From the NCBI GenBank assembly GCA_964017235.1, contig OZ024935.1, forward strand, positions 37,089,125 through 37,153,124: a stretch of DNA of 64,000 bases, given 5' to 3'. Source of the DNA: Sabellastarte sp. h YS-2021. Taxonomy: Eukaryota > Annelida > Polychaeta > Sabellida > Sabellidae. Below are positions 62,501-64,000 of this stretch, piece after piece (within the stretch, counting starts at the first letter, position 1; each line of letters starts with the position of its first letter). The position numbers and the translations under genes were made by a program. The notes beneath the pieces were generated by a model that made no database searches, had not been told where the DNA came from, and was given only the letters and a program-made list of their open reading frames with translations.

Positions 62501-64000
62501 GAGGGGGCAGACCAGGCCCACACCCCGAAACTGAAATTCCAAATATGGCCCTCGAGTTTGTCAGACAAATGCAATTTAATTCTATGATGAAAACTGAGTT
62601 TCCTGTGAAAATTTGAGCCAGATCCAACCCATTTAAGGGGTGTTTTGAGCTGAATTTAAAGTTTGTGGTACCCTCGCTACATGCACTCCCAGTACATGTA
62701 TTTTGAGCTGGGTATGTATTTCTTAATGAATACACTACTTATTTCTCTTTTAGTGGTGCCCACTCTCGCCAAAAATATGGTTTACAGCCTTACTTCTGCC
62801 TTATTGGTCAAAATATGAGCAAACCTTAAGGCACCCCCCAGAAGGCGAATTACAGGCCTGCTGGGGCCCATATACCACACCAGTAATCACTGCTATACTG
62901 GATGTAATTCTAAAACCTATGCAGTCAGATTTAGTAGGTTGCAGACTATTTTCTGGCCAAATTTCAGGATTATAGACCAACATTTACTACTCATTTGGGC
63001 TGATTTACATGTATTTTACACCATTTTAACAGCAATATTCGGATTAAATAATTTCTGTTCAGACATGTAATGCTCCAATTTTGCCTAAAATGTCCTCATT
63101 TCTGATCAAAACATGTCTGAAATTAAATAAGTGCTGCAGATTGACCACAATATGATATACCTGAAATTACCCCTCATGAGAGGGGGCAGACCAGGCCCAC
63201 ACCCCGAAACTGAAATTCCAAATATGGCCCTCGAGTTTGTCAGACAAATGCAATTTAATTCTATGATGAAAACTGAGTTTCCTGTGAAAATTTGAGCCAG
63301 ATCCAACCCATTTAAGGGGTGTTTTGAGCTGAATTTAAAGTTTGTGGTACCCTCGCTACATGCACTCCCAGTACATGTATTTTGAGCTGGGTATGTATTT
63401 CTTAATGAATACACTACTTATTTCTCTTTTAGTGGTGCCCACTCTCGCCAAAAATATGGTTTACAGCCTTACTTCTGCCTTATTGGTCAAAATATGAGCA
63501 AACCTTAAGGCACCCCCCAGAAGGCGAATTACAGGCCTGCTGGGGCCCATATACCACACCAGTAATCACTGCTATACTGGATGTAATTCTAAAACCTATG
63601 CAGTCAGATTTAGTAGGTTGCAGACTATTTTCTGGCCAAATTTCAGGATTATAGACCAACATTTACTACTCATTTGGGCTGATTTACATGTATTTTACAC
63701 CATTTTAACAGCAATATTCGGATTAAATAATTTCTGTTCAGACATGTAATGCTCCAATTTTGCCTAAAATGTCCTCATTTCTGATCAAAACATGTCTGAA
63801 ATTAAATAAGTGCTGCAGATTGACCACAATATGATATACCTGAAATTACCCCTCATGAGAGGGGGCAGACCAGGCCCACACCCCGAAACTGAAATTCCAA
63901 ATATGGCCCTCGAGTTTGTCAGACAAATGCAATTTAATTCTATGATGAAAACTGAGTTTCCTGTGAAAATTTGAGCCAGATCCAACCCATTTAAGGGGTG
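59588..64000. repeat. satellite array, exact 679-bp period
   Basis: The marker ttcagacatgtaatgctcc recurs at 60007, 61021, 61700, 62379, 63058 and 63737. Spacings are 679 bp except the first, which is 1014 bp because a SINE is inserted. A left-edge copy (marker at 59602) lacks 274 bp, with ATG on both sides of the deletion point. Copies from 61021 on differ at only a few positions (for example 'gagggggggcag' against 'gagagggggcag'). The array continues past the window. The repeated 102- and 60-codon minus frames are simply copied along with the monomer. Confidence 0.97.
60556..60893 (+). mobile_element. tRNA-derived SINE, family B (copy 3), inside the satellite
   Basis: The best-preserved copy: 'ccactgtggcctagcgggta' (A box), GGGTTCAATCCCAGG (B box), central domain with 'gatgaccacttaaaatggcg' and 'ggttaaagaacctcaaggac', 3' end 'atggagatattgcgctgagt', and a (TAA)n tail. 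It interrupts a satellite monomer between 'gcagtca' and 'ttagtaggttg'. Intact monomers have 'gattt' at this place, and no target duplication is visible. Confidence 0.9.

Noticed and set aside
60055-63985. Repeated 102- and 60-codon minus frames
   Set aside because: Same frame in every 679-bp satellite monomer. Identity reflects homogenised DNA, not protein conservation; no domain.

Overview
The window is animal nuclear DNA. It is AT-rich, has GT-AG introns, and is full of tRNA-derived SINEs, decayed LINEs, MITE-like elements and satellites. Several repeat types (the SINE tail 'gcgacataaaacccc', the TGACCTTGACC-rich repeat, elements ending in CACTC-NN-AGAGTG) are ones I associate with marine lophotrochozoans, most likely a mollusc. 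That assignment is inference; nothing here names the species. There are no bacterial or phage features and no CRISPR array.

Only two protein-coding genes are well supported. (1) On the + strand, seven exons between 2660 and 10858 join in one open frame, giving about 382 codons of a PHD-type zinc-finger protein. Six of the seven exons begin in phase 1, and the missing phase is supplied by a 109-nt exon at 5232-5340. Its first exon or exons lie upstream and were not found. (2) On the - strand, 15015-16586 is a single coding exon for a 523-residue class A (rhodopsin-like) GPCR with a signal peptide, a long N-terminal ectodomain, CWLP and NPAIY motifs, but YLY in place of DRY. A splice acceptor abuts its ATG, which implies an upstream 5'UTR intron.

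The rest is a repeat landscape. Introns of the PHD gene hold a TGACCT-rich composite repeat and an L2-like LINE tail. 17-24 kb has a SINE, a 31-bp minisatellite and a 589-bp inverted-repeat element. 24.3-26.0 kb is a decayed LINE (+ strand). 33.6-34.9 kb has a possible retroelement RNase H scrap and the first copy of a MITE family whose arms are rich in CTTAAGTC/CTAAGTC. Further copies lie at 37.6, 42.7 and 43.1 kb. 35.2 kb has a 41-bp array and 41.7 kb a 21-bp array with higher-order structure. 55.0-55.6 kb is a diverged ~298-bp tandem duplication.

From 59.4 down to about 55.7 kb (- strand) lies a decayed LINE whose ORF1 remnant carries a CCHC-like knuckle followed by a recognisable NADAR (YbiA-like) domain. 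This is the most unusual protein-level signal in the window. From 59.6 kb to the right edge there is a homogeneous satellite with an exact 679-bp period, interrupted by one SINE. The two genes do not obviously work together, and most other open frames are accidental or lie in repeats.
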